Below are positions 1 to 7,340 of a stretch of 37,529 bases of DNA, piece after piece. The notes beneath the pieces are model-generated. The model had not been told where the DNA came from and did no database searches. It worked only from the letters and a program-made list of their open reading frames with translations. The stretch spans positions 1 to 37,529 of the forward strand of contig JADJZJ010000042.1 in assembly GCA_016715765.1 (NCBI GenBank), written 5' to 3'. Numbering within the stretch: the stretch's first letter is position 1; the number at the start of each line of letters is the position of its first letter. The position numbers were made by a program, and so were the translations under genes. The stretch is from Opitutaceae bacterium (lineage in GTDB: Bacteria > Verrucomicrobiota > Verrucomicrobiia > Opitutales > Opitutaceae).

Positions 1-372
1 GGTTTCCCGCCGGGCGTCGGCGATGATCTGCGCATCAGGGCGGTTGAGGGCATGGGCCACCACGGCGAGACTGCAGTAGCCGAACACCGGACGGGGCTGA
101 AGCACATTCCAGGTGCGCAACGCCATCGCCGACGTGCGGATACCGAGGATCGAGCCCGGTCCGTCGCAGAAAACAAAGGCACGGATTTCCGCCGGATCGA
201 GCTGGAGCGCCTCGCAGGCGGTGAACAGGCCGATACCCGCCTCGGTGGCGGCCTCGGCCCAGCGGTCATCGGCCGCCGTCCGGCCCAGCCGGCCCGCCTG
301 GATGCGGGCGGAGGCGGCATCCAGCAGCAGCAGGGGCGCATGGCTGGCTCGGAGTTCCTGAAGGCTGGGCAT
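1..372 (-). CDS. tsaB: TsaB-like tRNA threonylcarbamoyladenosine protein, 3' end outside window
   Basis: Partial gene: 124 codons from an ATG at 372 read leftwards and run off the window edge. The N-terminus (LLLLDAASARIQAGRLG) matches the ASKHA-type nucleotide-binding start of TsaB/YeaZ, and FCDGPGSILGIRTSAMALR at about residues 67-85 is a good version of the family's GPGSFTGLR motif. In known bacteria TsaB partners TsaD and TsaE to make the t6A37 modification of tRNAs that read ANN codons. TsaB itself is a scaffold rather than the catalytic subunit. The gene is divergent from trigger factor, with 118 bases between the two chosen starts. The family assignment rests on this one motif and the overall order; the C-terminal half cannot be seen. 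Confidence 0.72.
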   Translation of the reverse strand, partial: MPSLQELRASHAPLLLLDAASARIQAGRLGRTAADDRWAEAATEAGIGLFTACEALQLDPAEIRAFVFCDGPGSILGIRTSAMALRTWNVLQPRPVFGYCSLAVVAHALNRPDAQIIADARRET

Positions 373-490
373 GCCTTGGACGAAACGCGGGTAAAATCAC
401 GGCTGCAAGCGCGCAGAATCCGGCATTGACCGTGCCATGCTCCGGCGTAGCGTGACCAATTCCTTCAAGCCAAACGCTCCATTCATCACC

Positions 491-1813
491 GTGAACGTCC
501 AACTAGATCCCATCTCCGACACCCGCAAGAACCTCGTGGTCACCCTCGACAAGAACGAGGTCGACGCCGAGCACCAGGCCGTGGTGGCCGAGTTCACCAA
601 GCTGGCCCGCCTGCCCGGTTTCCGCCCCGGCAAGGCCCCCGTGGCGATGGTGCTGAAGCGCTTCGCCAAGGACATCGCCGAGGAGTTCAAGCAGAAGGTG
701 ATCACCAAGGCCTACCGCGAAGGCCTGGAAAAGCAGAAGCTGGACGTGCTCAACATCGTCAAGGTGGAGCCGGGCACCATCGAGCCGGGCCTCTCCGCCG
801 CGGTCACCCTCACGGTCGACATCCGCCCCGATTTCAAGCTGCCGGCGTACACCGGCCTCGCCACCGTGGTGAGTTCGACCGCCGCCAGCGACGAGGAAGT
901 CGACAAGGTCATCGAGGGCCTGCGCAGCGAGCGCGCCGAGTTCAAGGTGGCCGACCGGGCCGCCCAGAAGGGCGATTACGTGAAGCTCTCCTACGAGGGT
1001 TCCATTGACGGCAAGCCCGTCGCGGACCTCGTGCCCGACAAGCAGATCTACGGCAAGGTCCCGCAGACCTGGGAAGAGGTCGAGGGCGAGAATGAAGGCG
1101 TGATCCCCGGGCTCGGCCGGCAGTTGGCCGGCTTGAAGACCGGCGAGAAGAAGGCCGTAAGCGTTGATTTTCCCGCGGAGTTTCCCGCCGCCCCCGCGCT
1201 GGCCGGCAAGCAGGCCAGCTACGCCGTCGAGGTGCAGGAAATCCGCGAACGCGTGCTCCCGGCGATGGACGAGGCCTTCTTCAAGGCCCAGCAGGTCGAC
1301 AACCTCGACGGGCTGAAGACCAGCGTGCGCAACAACCTGAAGCTCCAGAAGGAATACCAGAACCGCGGCGAGCAGCGGCGCCAGATCACGGAGGCCCTCG
1401 CGGCCGCCGTGGATTTCGCCGTGCCGGAGTCGCTCGTCGAGAGCGAGACCCAGAGCGTGCTGCGGCAGTTCATCGAGGAGAACATGCGCCGGGGCGTGGC
1501 GCAGGAGCAGTTCGAAAAGGACAAGAAGGAGCTCTTTGAAAGCGCCGGCAAGGCCGCGGCCAAGCGCGTGAAGCTGCAGCTGATCCTCGCGAAGATCGCC
1601 GAGGCGGAAAAGATCCAGGTTTCGGAGAAGGACATCGACAGCTTCATCTACCGCGAGGCGATGCGCTCCAACCAGAAGCCCGACAAGCTGGCGCGCGATC
1701 TCGCGAAGAACCGCGACGCCCTCCGCTCGGTGCAGCAGTCCATCATATTCGACAAGGCGGTTGATTTCCTGGTTACCAAGGCTACGGTGTCCGAACAAAC
1801 ACCGAAGGCCTAA
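491..1813 (+). CDS. tig: Trigger factor, ribosome-associated chaperone/PPIase
   Basis: Encodes trigger factor, which binds the ribosome at the peptide exit tunnel and shields nascent chains. I chose the GTG at 491 (440 aa, MNVQLDPISDTRKNLVV), because family members begin only a few residues before the first beta strand; an in-frame ATG at 437 would add 18 residues with no homology. The ribosome-binding signature GFRPGKAP is at residues 43-50. A FKBP-like PPIase domain follows around residues 145-235 (GDYVKLSYEGSIDGKPV), then a long helical C-terminal chaperone domain rich in Lys and Glu. Length is normal for the family. It is followed after 14 bases by clpP and then clpX, the classic tig-clpP-clpX order, so co-transcription is likely. 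No clear Shine-Dalgarno site precedes either start. Confidence 0.95.
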   Translation: MNVQLDPISDTRKNLVVTLDKNEVDAEHQAVVAEFTKLARLPGFRPGKAPVAMVLKRFAKDIAEEFKQKVITKAYREGLEKQKLDVLNIVKVEPGTIEPGLSAAVTLTVDIRPDFKLPAYTGLATVVSSTAASDEEVDKVIEGLRSERAEFKVADRAAQKGDYVKLSYEGSIDGKPVADLVPDKQIYGKVPQTWEEVEGENEGVIPGLGRQLAGLKTGEKKAVSVDFPAEFPAAPALAGKQASYAVEVQEIRERVLPAMDEAFFKAQQVDNLDGLKTSVRNNLKLQKEYQNRGEQRRQITEALAAAVDFAVPESLVESETQSVLRQFIEENMRRGVAQEQFEKDKKELFESAGKAAAKRVKLQLILAKIAEAEKIQVSEKDIDSFIYREAMRSNQKPDKLARDLAKNRDALRSVQQSIIFDKAVDFLVTKATVSEQTPKA

Positions 1814-1827
1814 ACCAAGACACCACC

Positions 1828-2448
1828 GTGAGCTATTACGTCCCCATTGTTCTCGAAAATACCGGCCGCGGCGAGCGGTCGATGGACATCTATTCGCGCC
1901 TGCTGAAGGACCGGATCATCTTCATCGGCACCCCGATTGACGACGCGGTCGCCAACTTGGTCATCGCCCAGATGTTATTCCTGCAGATGGAGGATCCCAA
2001 GAAGGACATCCAGGTTTACATCAACTCCCCGGGCGGCGTCGTGACGGGTGGCATGGCCATCTATGACACGATGAATTTCCTGCAGTGCGATGTGTCCACC
2101 TACTGCATCGGCCAGGCCGCCAGCATGGCGACCGTCCTTCTGGCAGCCGGCACCAAGGGCAAGCGTTTCGCGCTCCCGAACAGCCGCGTGATGATCCACC
2201 AGCCCTCCGGCGGCGCCGGCGGCCAGGCGGCCGATATCACGATTGCCGCCAAGGAAATCCTGCGCTGGCGCAAGACCCTCAACGAGGTGATCGCCAAGCA
2301 CACCGGCAAGACCGCCGAGCAGGTGGAGAAGGATTCCGACCGCGATTACTACCTGAGCGCCACCGAGGCCAAGGCCTATGGCATTGTCGACCATGTGGTT
2401 GACTCCACCCGCGCGGCCCAGTCCCTGGCCGTGCCGAGCGCGGCCTGA
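1828..2448 (+). CDS. clpP: ATP-dependent Clp protease proteolytic subunit ClpP
   Basis: 206-aa serine peptidase of family S14 that forms the tetradecameric barrel of the Clp protease. The catalytic triad is visible: Ser99 in GQAASMATVLL, His124 in VMIHQPSGG and Asp173 in SDRDYYLSA. The start is a GTG at 1828, 14 bases after the tig stop codon; MSYYVPIVLENTGRGER is a typical ClpP beginning with the conserved GRGER(S)MDIYSRLL segment. Its natural partner clpX lies 57 bases downstream. The pair would unfold and degrade tagged or misfolded proteins in the cytoplasm. Length and motifs are entirely ordinary. Confidence 0.97.
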   Translation: MSYYVPIVLENTGRGERSMDIYSRLLKDRIIFIGTPIDDAVANLVIAQMLFLQMEDPKKDIQVYINSPGGVVTGGMAIYDTMNFLQCDVSTYCIGQAASMATVLLAAGTKGKRFALPNSRVMIHQPSGGAGGQAADITIAAKEILRWRKTLNEVIAKHTGKTAEQVEKDSDRDYYLSATEAKAYGIVDHVVDSTRAAQSLAVPSAA

Positions 2449-2505
2449 CTGGTCGGCGGACCAAATCCCGCTCGACAACCTTCGCCGCCACGACGTCTCT
2501 CAATC

Positions 2506-3801
2506 ATGGCCAAATCGTCCCGCATGACCCTCTGCTCCTTCTGCGGCAAATCGCAGGCGGAGGTGAAAAAGATCATCGCCGGTCCCGGTGTCTACATCTG
2601 CGATTCGTGCGTCAATGTCTGCAAGACGATCATCGACCGCGAGGTCAAGACCACCGTCGCGGAAACCAAGCCGGCGTTCCGGCTGATCAAGCCCTCGGAG
2701 ATCAAGCGCACCCTGGATGACTTTGTCATCGGCCAGGACCATGCGAAGAAGGTTTTGTCCGTTGCGGTCTACAATCACTACAAGCGGCTGAATTTCAGCG
2801 CGCGCCAGTCGGGCAAGGACGGCATTCCGCTTTCGGCTGAGTTCAACGAGGTCGAGGTCGAGAAGAGCAACATCCTGCTGCTGGGCCCGACGGGCTCGGG
2901 CAAGACCCTGCTGGCCCGCACGCTGGCGAAGATTCTCGACGTGCCCTTTGCCATTTCGGACGCCACGACCCTGACCGAGGCGGGCTATGTGGGTGAGGAC
3001 GTCGAGAACGTCGTCCTGCGCCTGCTCCAGAACGCCAATTACGACGTCAAGCGCGCCGAATGCGGCATCATCTACATCGACGAAATCGACAAGATCGGGC
3101 GCAAAACCGAGAACGTTTCCATCACCCGCGACGTCTCGGGCGAGGGCGTGCAGCAGGCGCTGCTGAAGATTCTCGAAGGCACGGTCTGCAACGTGCCGCC
3201 GCAGGGCGGCCGCAAGCATCCGAACCAGGAATACATCCAGGTCAACACCTCGAACATCCTCTTCATCTGCGGCGGCGCGTTCGTCGGGCTGGACGGCATC
3301 ATCCAGCGCCGGCTGGGCCAGCACAGCCTCGGCTTCGCCTCCATCAAGGCGCAGAAGGACCAGACCCTGGCGCCGGAAATGATGATGAAGTCCATCGCCC
3401 CCGAGGACCTGATCCGTTTCGGCATGATCCCCGAGTTCATCGGCCGCCTGCCGGTGATTTCCGTGCTCGACCAGCTGCAGATCGCGGATCTCGAGAAGAT
3501 TCTGCTCCGCACGAAGAACGCGATGGTGAAGCAGTATTCGAAGCTCTTTGCGATGGACGGTGTGCGGTTGAAATTCACCAGCGATGCCGTCAAGGCGATC
3601 GCCCTGAAGGCGATCGAACTCAAGACCGGCGCCCGGGCCCTCCGCTCCATCATGGAAAACATCATGCTCGAGGTGATGTACGACCTGCCGCAGCGCGACG
3701 ACGTGACCGAGGTCATCGTTGATTCCGCGGCCGTGGCGGGCCGCCGCAAGCCGACGCTCAAGCGCGGACCCAAGACCGAGACCAAGCAGAACGCGGCGTA
3801 G
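2506..3801 (+). CDS. clpX: ATP-dependent Clp protease ATPase subunit ClpX
   Basis: 431-aa AAA+ unfoldase that feeds substrates to ClpP. An N-terminal C4 zinc-binding domain has Cys10, Cys13, Cys32 and Cys35. The Walker A motif GPTGSGKT is at 127-134, Walker B IIYIDE at 188-193, and the pore loop GYVGEDVENV at about 160-169. The segment RFGMIPEFIGRLPV, which is characteristic of ClpX, lies in the second half. The start ATG at 2506 gives the normal length. It is the last gene of the tig-clpP-clpX group; the following intergenic region contains a large inverted repeat and then the convergent M42 peptidase gene. Confidence 0.97.
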   Translation: MAKSSRMTLCSFCGKSQAEVKKIIAGPGVYICDSCVNVCKTIIDREVKTTVAETKPAFRLIKPSEIKRTLDDFVIGQDHAKKVLSVAVYNHYKRLNFSARQSGKDGIPLSAEFNEVEVEKSNILLLGPTGSGKTLLARTLAKILDVPFAISDATTLTEAGYVGEDVENVVLRLLQNANYDVKRAECGIIYIDEIDKIGRKTENVSITRDVSGEGVQQALLKILEGTVCNVPPQGGRKHPNQEYIQVNTSNILFICGGAFVGLDGIIQRRLGQHSLGFASIKAQKDQTLAPEMMMKSIAPEDLIRFGMIPEFIGRLPVISVLDQLQIADLEKILLRTKNAMVKQYSKLFAMDGVRLKFTSDAVKAIALKAIELKTGARALRSIMENIMLEVMYDLPQRDDVTEVIVDSAAVAGRRKPTLKRGPKTETKQNAA

Positions 3802-3823
3802 GGGTGCCGCTTTGGATCGGACA

Positions 3824-3963
3824 AATGTAGGGCGGGGTCTCCGAACCGCTTGGGGCGGACCGCCCTCGGTCGCAATTGGCCCAAGCCGAGAAGAAAGATT
3901 AGAGCGAAAGTTGGATTCCAGTCGGAGACGAAAAGACGGGGTTCGGAGACCCCGCCCTACATT
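3824..3963. repeat. Large inverted repeat (REP/terminator-like) between convergent clpX and M42 genes
   Basis: Two 24-nt arms are exact reverse complements: left 3824-3847 (begins aatgtagggcggggtc) and right 3940-3963 (ends gaccccgccctacatt). They enclose a 92-nt spacer. The spacer contains 3858-3876, a 19-nt module that recurs at 5862-5880 in the next convergent junction. The position between two gene ends suggests either a bidirectional terminator or a dispersed REP-type palindromic element. No transposase is nearby. The repeat ends eight bases before the M42 stop codon. The sequence relation is directly seen; the role is inferred. Confidence 0.85.
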
Positions 3964-3970
3964 AACTTTC

Positions 3971-5038
3971 TCACCAGTGCGCGTAATCGCCCTTTTCCAA
4001 CGCGCGCGCAAAAGCCACCAGCAGCTGCACGCAGCGCTCCACATCCTCGAGGTCAACGAGCTCACTGGGGGTGTGCATGTAGCGCAGGGGAATGCTGATC
4101 AGGCCGGTGGCGACGCCGCTGCGGCCCATCTGGATGGCGCGGGCGTCGGTGCCGGTGGGACGGGGGTCCGCCTCGAATTGGATCGGTATCCTGGCCTTCT
4201 TTGCCGCGGCGAGGAGCTTCTGGTAAACCTTGGGATTGATGTTGGGTCCGCGGCAGATGATGGGACCGCCGCCCAGCTTGGTTTCACCGTACTTGCGGTT
4301 GTCGCAGTCGGGGTGGTCCGTTGCATGACCGACATCGATGGCGATGGCGATATGGGGGTTGACGGCATACGTGGCGGTGATGGCGCCGCGGGTGCCGATT
4401 TCCTCCTGCGAGGTGGCGACGCTCACCACGCGGGCGGCGAGTGGCTTCTTGTCCCGGGCGAGACGAATGAGGGTTTCGCCCACGATGTAGGCGCCCACCT
4501 TGTTGTCGAAGGCGCGGGCGGTGCCGATGCTGCCGTTGATCAACTCCAACTCGTGGTCGTAGGTGGCGACATCGCCGATCGCGACGCGGGCCAGGGCGTC
4601 CTTTTTCGATTTGGCCCCGATGTCGATCCAGATCTCGTGGATTTCCGGCACCTTCTTGCGGTCGGCTTCGTCCATGAGGTGCACGGCGCGTTTGCCGGTG
4701 ACACCCTTCACCGGTCCATTGGCGGTCTGGATGATGACGCGGCGGCCGGAGATCACGGTACGGTCGTGTCCGCCGATCGTGTTGAAATAGATGAAGCCGT
4801 CCTTGTTGACGTAGGTGATGAGCAGGCCGAGTTCATCCATGTGCCCGGCGAGCATGAGGACCGGGTCGCCGGCCGGATTGAGCGTGGCGATGCGGTTGCC
4901 GAGGGGGTCGTTGGCGTAGGTGTCGGCGGCCGGCTTGACGTGACGGTCGAAGACCGCCTGCGCCTCGGACTCGTAGCCGGACGGGGAGCGGGCATGGAGC
5001 AGCTCGGAGAGGAAGGCGGGGGTTTGGTATTGGGCCAT
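3971..5038 (-). CDS. M42 family metallopeptidase (glutamyl aminopeptidase/FrvX-like)
   Basis: 355-aa di-metal aminopeptidase of family M42, expected to trim N-terminal residues from peptides in the cytoplasm as a large oligomer. Expected metal ligands and catalytic residues are in place: His66 and Asp68 (LAGHMDELG), Asp178 (ARAFDNKVG), the Glu pair 212-213 (SQEEIGTRG), Asp235 (IDVGHATD) and His322 (RYMHTPSEL). ATG 5038 gives the usual MAQYQTPAFLSELL start; an in-frame ATG at 5056 would add six residues. It is divergent from hisA and convergent with clpX. The exact substrate cannot be told; older annotations of such proteins as endoglucanase M are misleading. Confidence 0.93.
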   Translation of the reverse strand: MAQYQTPAFLSELLHARSPSGYESEAQAVFDRHVKPAADTYANDPLGNRIATLNPAGDPVLMLAGHMDELGLLITYVNKDGFIYFNTIGGHDRTVISGRRVIIQTANGPVKGVTGKRAVHLMDEADRKKVPEIHEIWIDIGAKSKKDALARVAIGDVATYDHELELINGSIGTARAFDNKVGAYIVGETLIRLARDKKPLAARVVSVATSQEEIGTRGAITATYAVNPHIAIAIDVGHATDHPDCDNRKYGETKLGGGPIICRGPNINPKVYQKLLAAAKKARIPIQFEADPRPTGTDARAIQMGRSGVATGLISIPLRYMHTPSELVDLEDVERCVQLLVAFARALEKGDYAHW

Positions 5039-5066
5039 GGATTTAGTCTCGCGCAATGGCCGCCGG

Positions 5067-5085
5067 GCGCAAAGCGTTTTTGCGC
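5067..5085 (+). promoter_or_regulatory. Hairpin directly abutting the hisA start codon
   Basis: gcgcaaa at 5067-5073 pairs perfectly with tttgcgc at 5079-5085 around a 5-nt loop, and the chosen hisA ATG is the very next base (5086). If transcribed it would occupy the normal ribosome-binding site. Alternatively hisA starts at the in-frame ATG 5056, in which case the hairpin is coding. Seen by base pairing only. Confidence 0.4.
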
Positions 5086-5814
5086 ATGACCATTTATCCC
5101 GCCATCGACCTCAAGGGCGGCCGCTGTGTGCGGCTGACGCAGGGACGCGCCGACCAGGAAACCGTGTACGCCGAGAACCCCGCCGCCGTCGCCGCGGAGT
5201 TCCGCGCCGCCGGCAGCGAGTGGGTGCATGTGGTGGACCTCGACGGCGCCTTTGCCGGCGAACCGGCCAATCTGGCGGCGGTGCAGGCCATCGTGGCCGT
5301 GGGCATGAAGGTGGAACTCGGCGGCGGCCTGCGCAGCCGCGAGGCCGTGGCCCGGGTGCTCGCGGCCGGGGTGAGCCGCGCCGTGATCGGCACGCGCGCG
5401 GCCGAGAGCGAGACCTTCGTGCGCGAATTGGTCGCCGAATTCGGCGACAGGATCGCGGTCGGCATCGATGCCAAGGAGGGCAAGGTGGCGGTCAAGGGCT
5501 GGGTGGACACGACCGCGCTGGGAGCGGTGGCCCTGGCGCAGCGCATGGACGCGCTGGGCGTGGCCACGATCATTTACACGGACATCGGCACCGATGGCAT
5601 GCTGACGGGGCCGAATTTTGCCGCGCAGGAAATCATGTTGCAGTCGGTGAAGGCCCGCGTGATCGCGAGCGGCGGGGTGAGCCGGCGCGAGGATGTCGTC
5701 AAATTGACCGAGCTGTCGCACCGTTACGCAAATCTGGACGGGGTGATCGTCGGCAAGGCCCTGTACGAGGGCCGGGTGCAATTGCCGGATCTGCTGGCGA
5801 TCGCGCGCGGGTGA
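5086..5814 (+). CDS. hisA: HisA, ProFAR isomerase of histidine biosynthesis
   Basis: 242-aa (beta-alpha)8 barrel that isomerises the aminoaldose ProFAR to the aminoketose PRFAR, the fourth step of histidine biosynthesis. MTIYPAIDLKGGRCVRL is a textbook HisA start with the catalytic Asp8, and the second catalytic Asp is Asp128 (GIDAKEGKVAVKGW). The phosphate-binding half-repeats are visible as VELGGGLRS (about 76-84) and YTDIGTDGMLTGPN (about 164-177), and IASGGVS follows near residue 190. The start at 5086 fits the family better than ATG 5056. No other his genes are present, so it stands alone here, divergent from the M42 gene and convergent with the flavoprotein gene. Confidence 0.95.
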   Translation: MTIYPAIDLKGGRCVRLTQGRADQETVYAENPAAVAAEFRAAGSEWVHVVDLDGAFAGEPANLAAVQAIVAVGMKVELGGGLRSREAVARVLAAGVSRAVIGTRAAESETFVRELVAEFGDRIAVGIDAKEGKVAVKGWVDTTALGAVALAQRMDALGVATIIYTDIGTDGMLTGPNFAAQEIMLQSVKARVIASGGVSRREDVVKLTELSHRYANLDGVIVGKALYEGRVQLPDLLAIARG

Positions 5815-5828
5815 TCGGCTATTGATCT

Positions 5829-5926
5829 GAGGTAGGAGCCTGCTTGCAGGCGATGGGGCGCGACCGCCCTCGGTCGCAATCATTCACCGGTCGCAAGTGG
5901 CTACCGGCGGGGCAGGCTCCTGCCTC
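5829..5926. repeat. REP-like palindromic element between convergent hisA and flavoprotein genes
   Basis: 5832-5835 gtag precedes a compact hairpin: gcctgc at 5838-5843 and gcaggc at 5846-5851 with a 2-nt loop. This is the architecture of bacterial REP sequences (GTAG-type tetranucleotide plus stem-loop). The 15-nt segment 5829-5843 recurs inverted at 5912-5926 with one mismatch. Between them lies a second hairpin (gcgacc 5861-5866, ggtcgc 5871-5876) inside the 19-nt module 5862-5880 that is identical to 3858-3876. It may also end transcription of both genes. No associated tyrosine transposase (RAYT) is seen in the window. Confidence 0.8.
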
Positions 5927-5939
5927 GGAATGCCCAAGC

Positions 5940-7336
5940 TCAGCGCTTGATCTGATCCGCGATCTCCTCGAGCGGATACGTGATGATTTCCGCGAGGGTG
6001 GGGTGATACCAGGGTGCGCGGAGCAGGTCGAAAACCGTGGCCTTCATCGCGAGCGGTCCGGAGAAGGCGTGGATGAGTTCGCCGGCATCCTTGCCGACAA
6101 TCTCCGCACCGAGGATGCGGCCGCGCTTGGGCTCGGCGATGACCTTCACGTAGCCGTAATTCGCGTCCATGAGAATGGACTTGCCGTGATCATTGAACGG
6201 ATAACTCGCCGTTAGATAAGATACGCCGCCTTCATCGAGCTCCCGTTCGAGCCGGCCGATGGTCGCGAGCTGCGGATCGGTGAAGACGACATTCAGCAGC
6301 AGCGACCAGTCCACGGGCTTCAACACCTTCACGCCGGCGGCATGACGCGCGGCGAGTTCGGCCTGCTGGATGGCGACATGGACAATCTCGTGCGGTCCGC
6401 TGCAGTCGCCGGCAGCGTAGATGTGCGGCACATTCGTCTGCTGCCAGCGGTTGATGACGATTTGTCCATCGGGGCGCGTGCGCACCCCGGCGGCGGCCAG
6501 GTTGAGGCCCGCGGTGTTGGGCTCGCGGCCGAGGGCGTTGAAGAGATGGGCGGCGCGCCGTGTGATCAGCTTGCCGTCGTGGCGAAAGCGCACGGTGCAA
6601 CCCCGGCGGTCGTGGGCCACGCTTGCAACTGCGTGCCGGCGAACAGCTCGATGCCTTCATCAACGAAGGCCTGCTGCACGACCGTGGAGGCGGCCTCGGA
6701 ATGGTCGCGCAGGATATGCTGGCTGCGCTGGACCAGGGTGACCTTCGAACCGATGCGATTGAGAAACTGGGAGAGCTCGCAGGCGACGATGCCGCCACCG
6801 AGGACCAGGACGCTCTTGGGAATGAAATCGAGATCGAGCACGTCGTCGCTCGTCCAAAAGGGCGCCTCCTTCAAGCCGGGCACCGGTGGCGTGCTGACCT
6901 TGGAGCCGGTGCCGATCAGGAAGTGCCGGGACGTGATACGGCGGCCGGTGGACAACTCAAGGGTGTGGGCATCGACAAACCGCGCATTTGAACGGATGAG
7001 TTTGAATTTGCCGGACTTGAGGGCCTGGTCGCGGTAGCTGGCGAAATCCGCGATGATGCGTCGCTTGCGGGCGTGGATGGCCTTCATGTCCGCCCGCGCT
7101 GAGGGAATCCTGAGTCCGAAGGTTTTGCCCTTCTGCGCGAGGTGCAGCACCTCCGCCATGTAGAGCAGCGTCTTTGACGGCATGCAGCCGCGCAGGATGC
7201 AGAGTCCGCCGAGTTCGCGCGCGCCATCCACCACCGCCACGCGTTGACCGAGGGCGGCGGCGACGCGCGCGGCATTGAAACCGGCACTGCCGCCGCCGAT
7301 GGCGACGAAGTCGTATTGGTAGCGCGGCTGGTTCAT
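5940..7336 (-). pseudogene. Mercuric-reductase/lipoamide-dehydrogenase-like flavoprotein, split by a one-base frameshift
   Basis: Two frames together encode one FAD/NAD(P)-dependent disulfide oxidoreductase of about 465 aa. The N-terminal part (7336 to about 6622) has the FAD fold GGGSAG at residues 14-19, a redox-active pair Cys46/Cys51 in GGLCILRGCMPSK, and an NAD(P) fold GGGIVA at about 180-185. The C-terminal part (about 6620 to 5940) has the second FAD motif (YAAGDCSG) and the catalytic His-Pro in WYHPTLAEII. A single missing base around 6618-6625 separates them. Every catalytic motif survives, so a base-calling error or a very recent mutation is more likely than old decay. The gene follows the sugar transferase by 4 bases, but a role in polysaccharide synthesis is not evident. 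Substrate (mercuric ion, quinone or other disulfide) is unknown. Confidence 0.85.
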
Positions 7337-7340
7337 GACC

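Noticed and set aside
392..397. TAAAAT as a -10 box for tig
   Set aside because: No -35-like hexamer lies at a suitable distance; the match alone is too weak to annotate.
503..1798. Long minus-strand open frame opposite trigger factor
   Set aside because: Leu/His/Gly-rich shadow of tig; the plus strand carries all family motifs.
2500..4065. Long minus-strand open frame opposite clpX
   Set aside because: Shadow of clpX; also crosses the inverted repeat and the end of the M42 gene with no domain signal.
3719..5089. Plus-strand open frame opposite the M42 peptidase
   Set aside because: Antisense to a gene with a full set of metal ligands; low-complexity translation.
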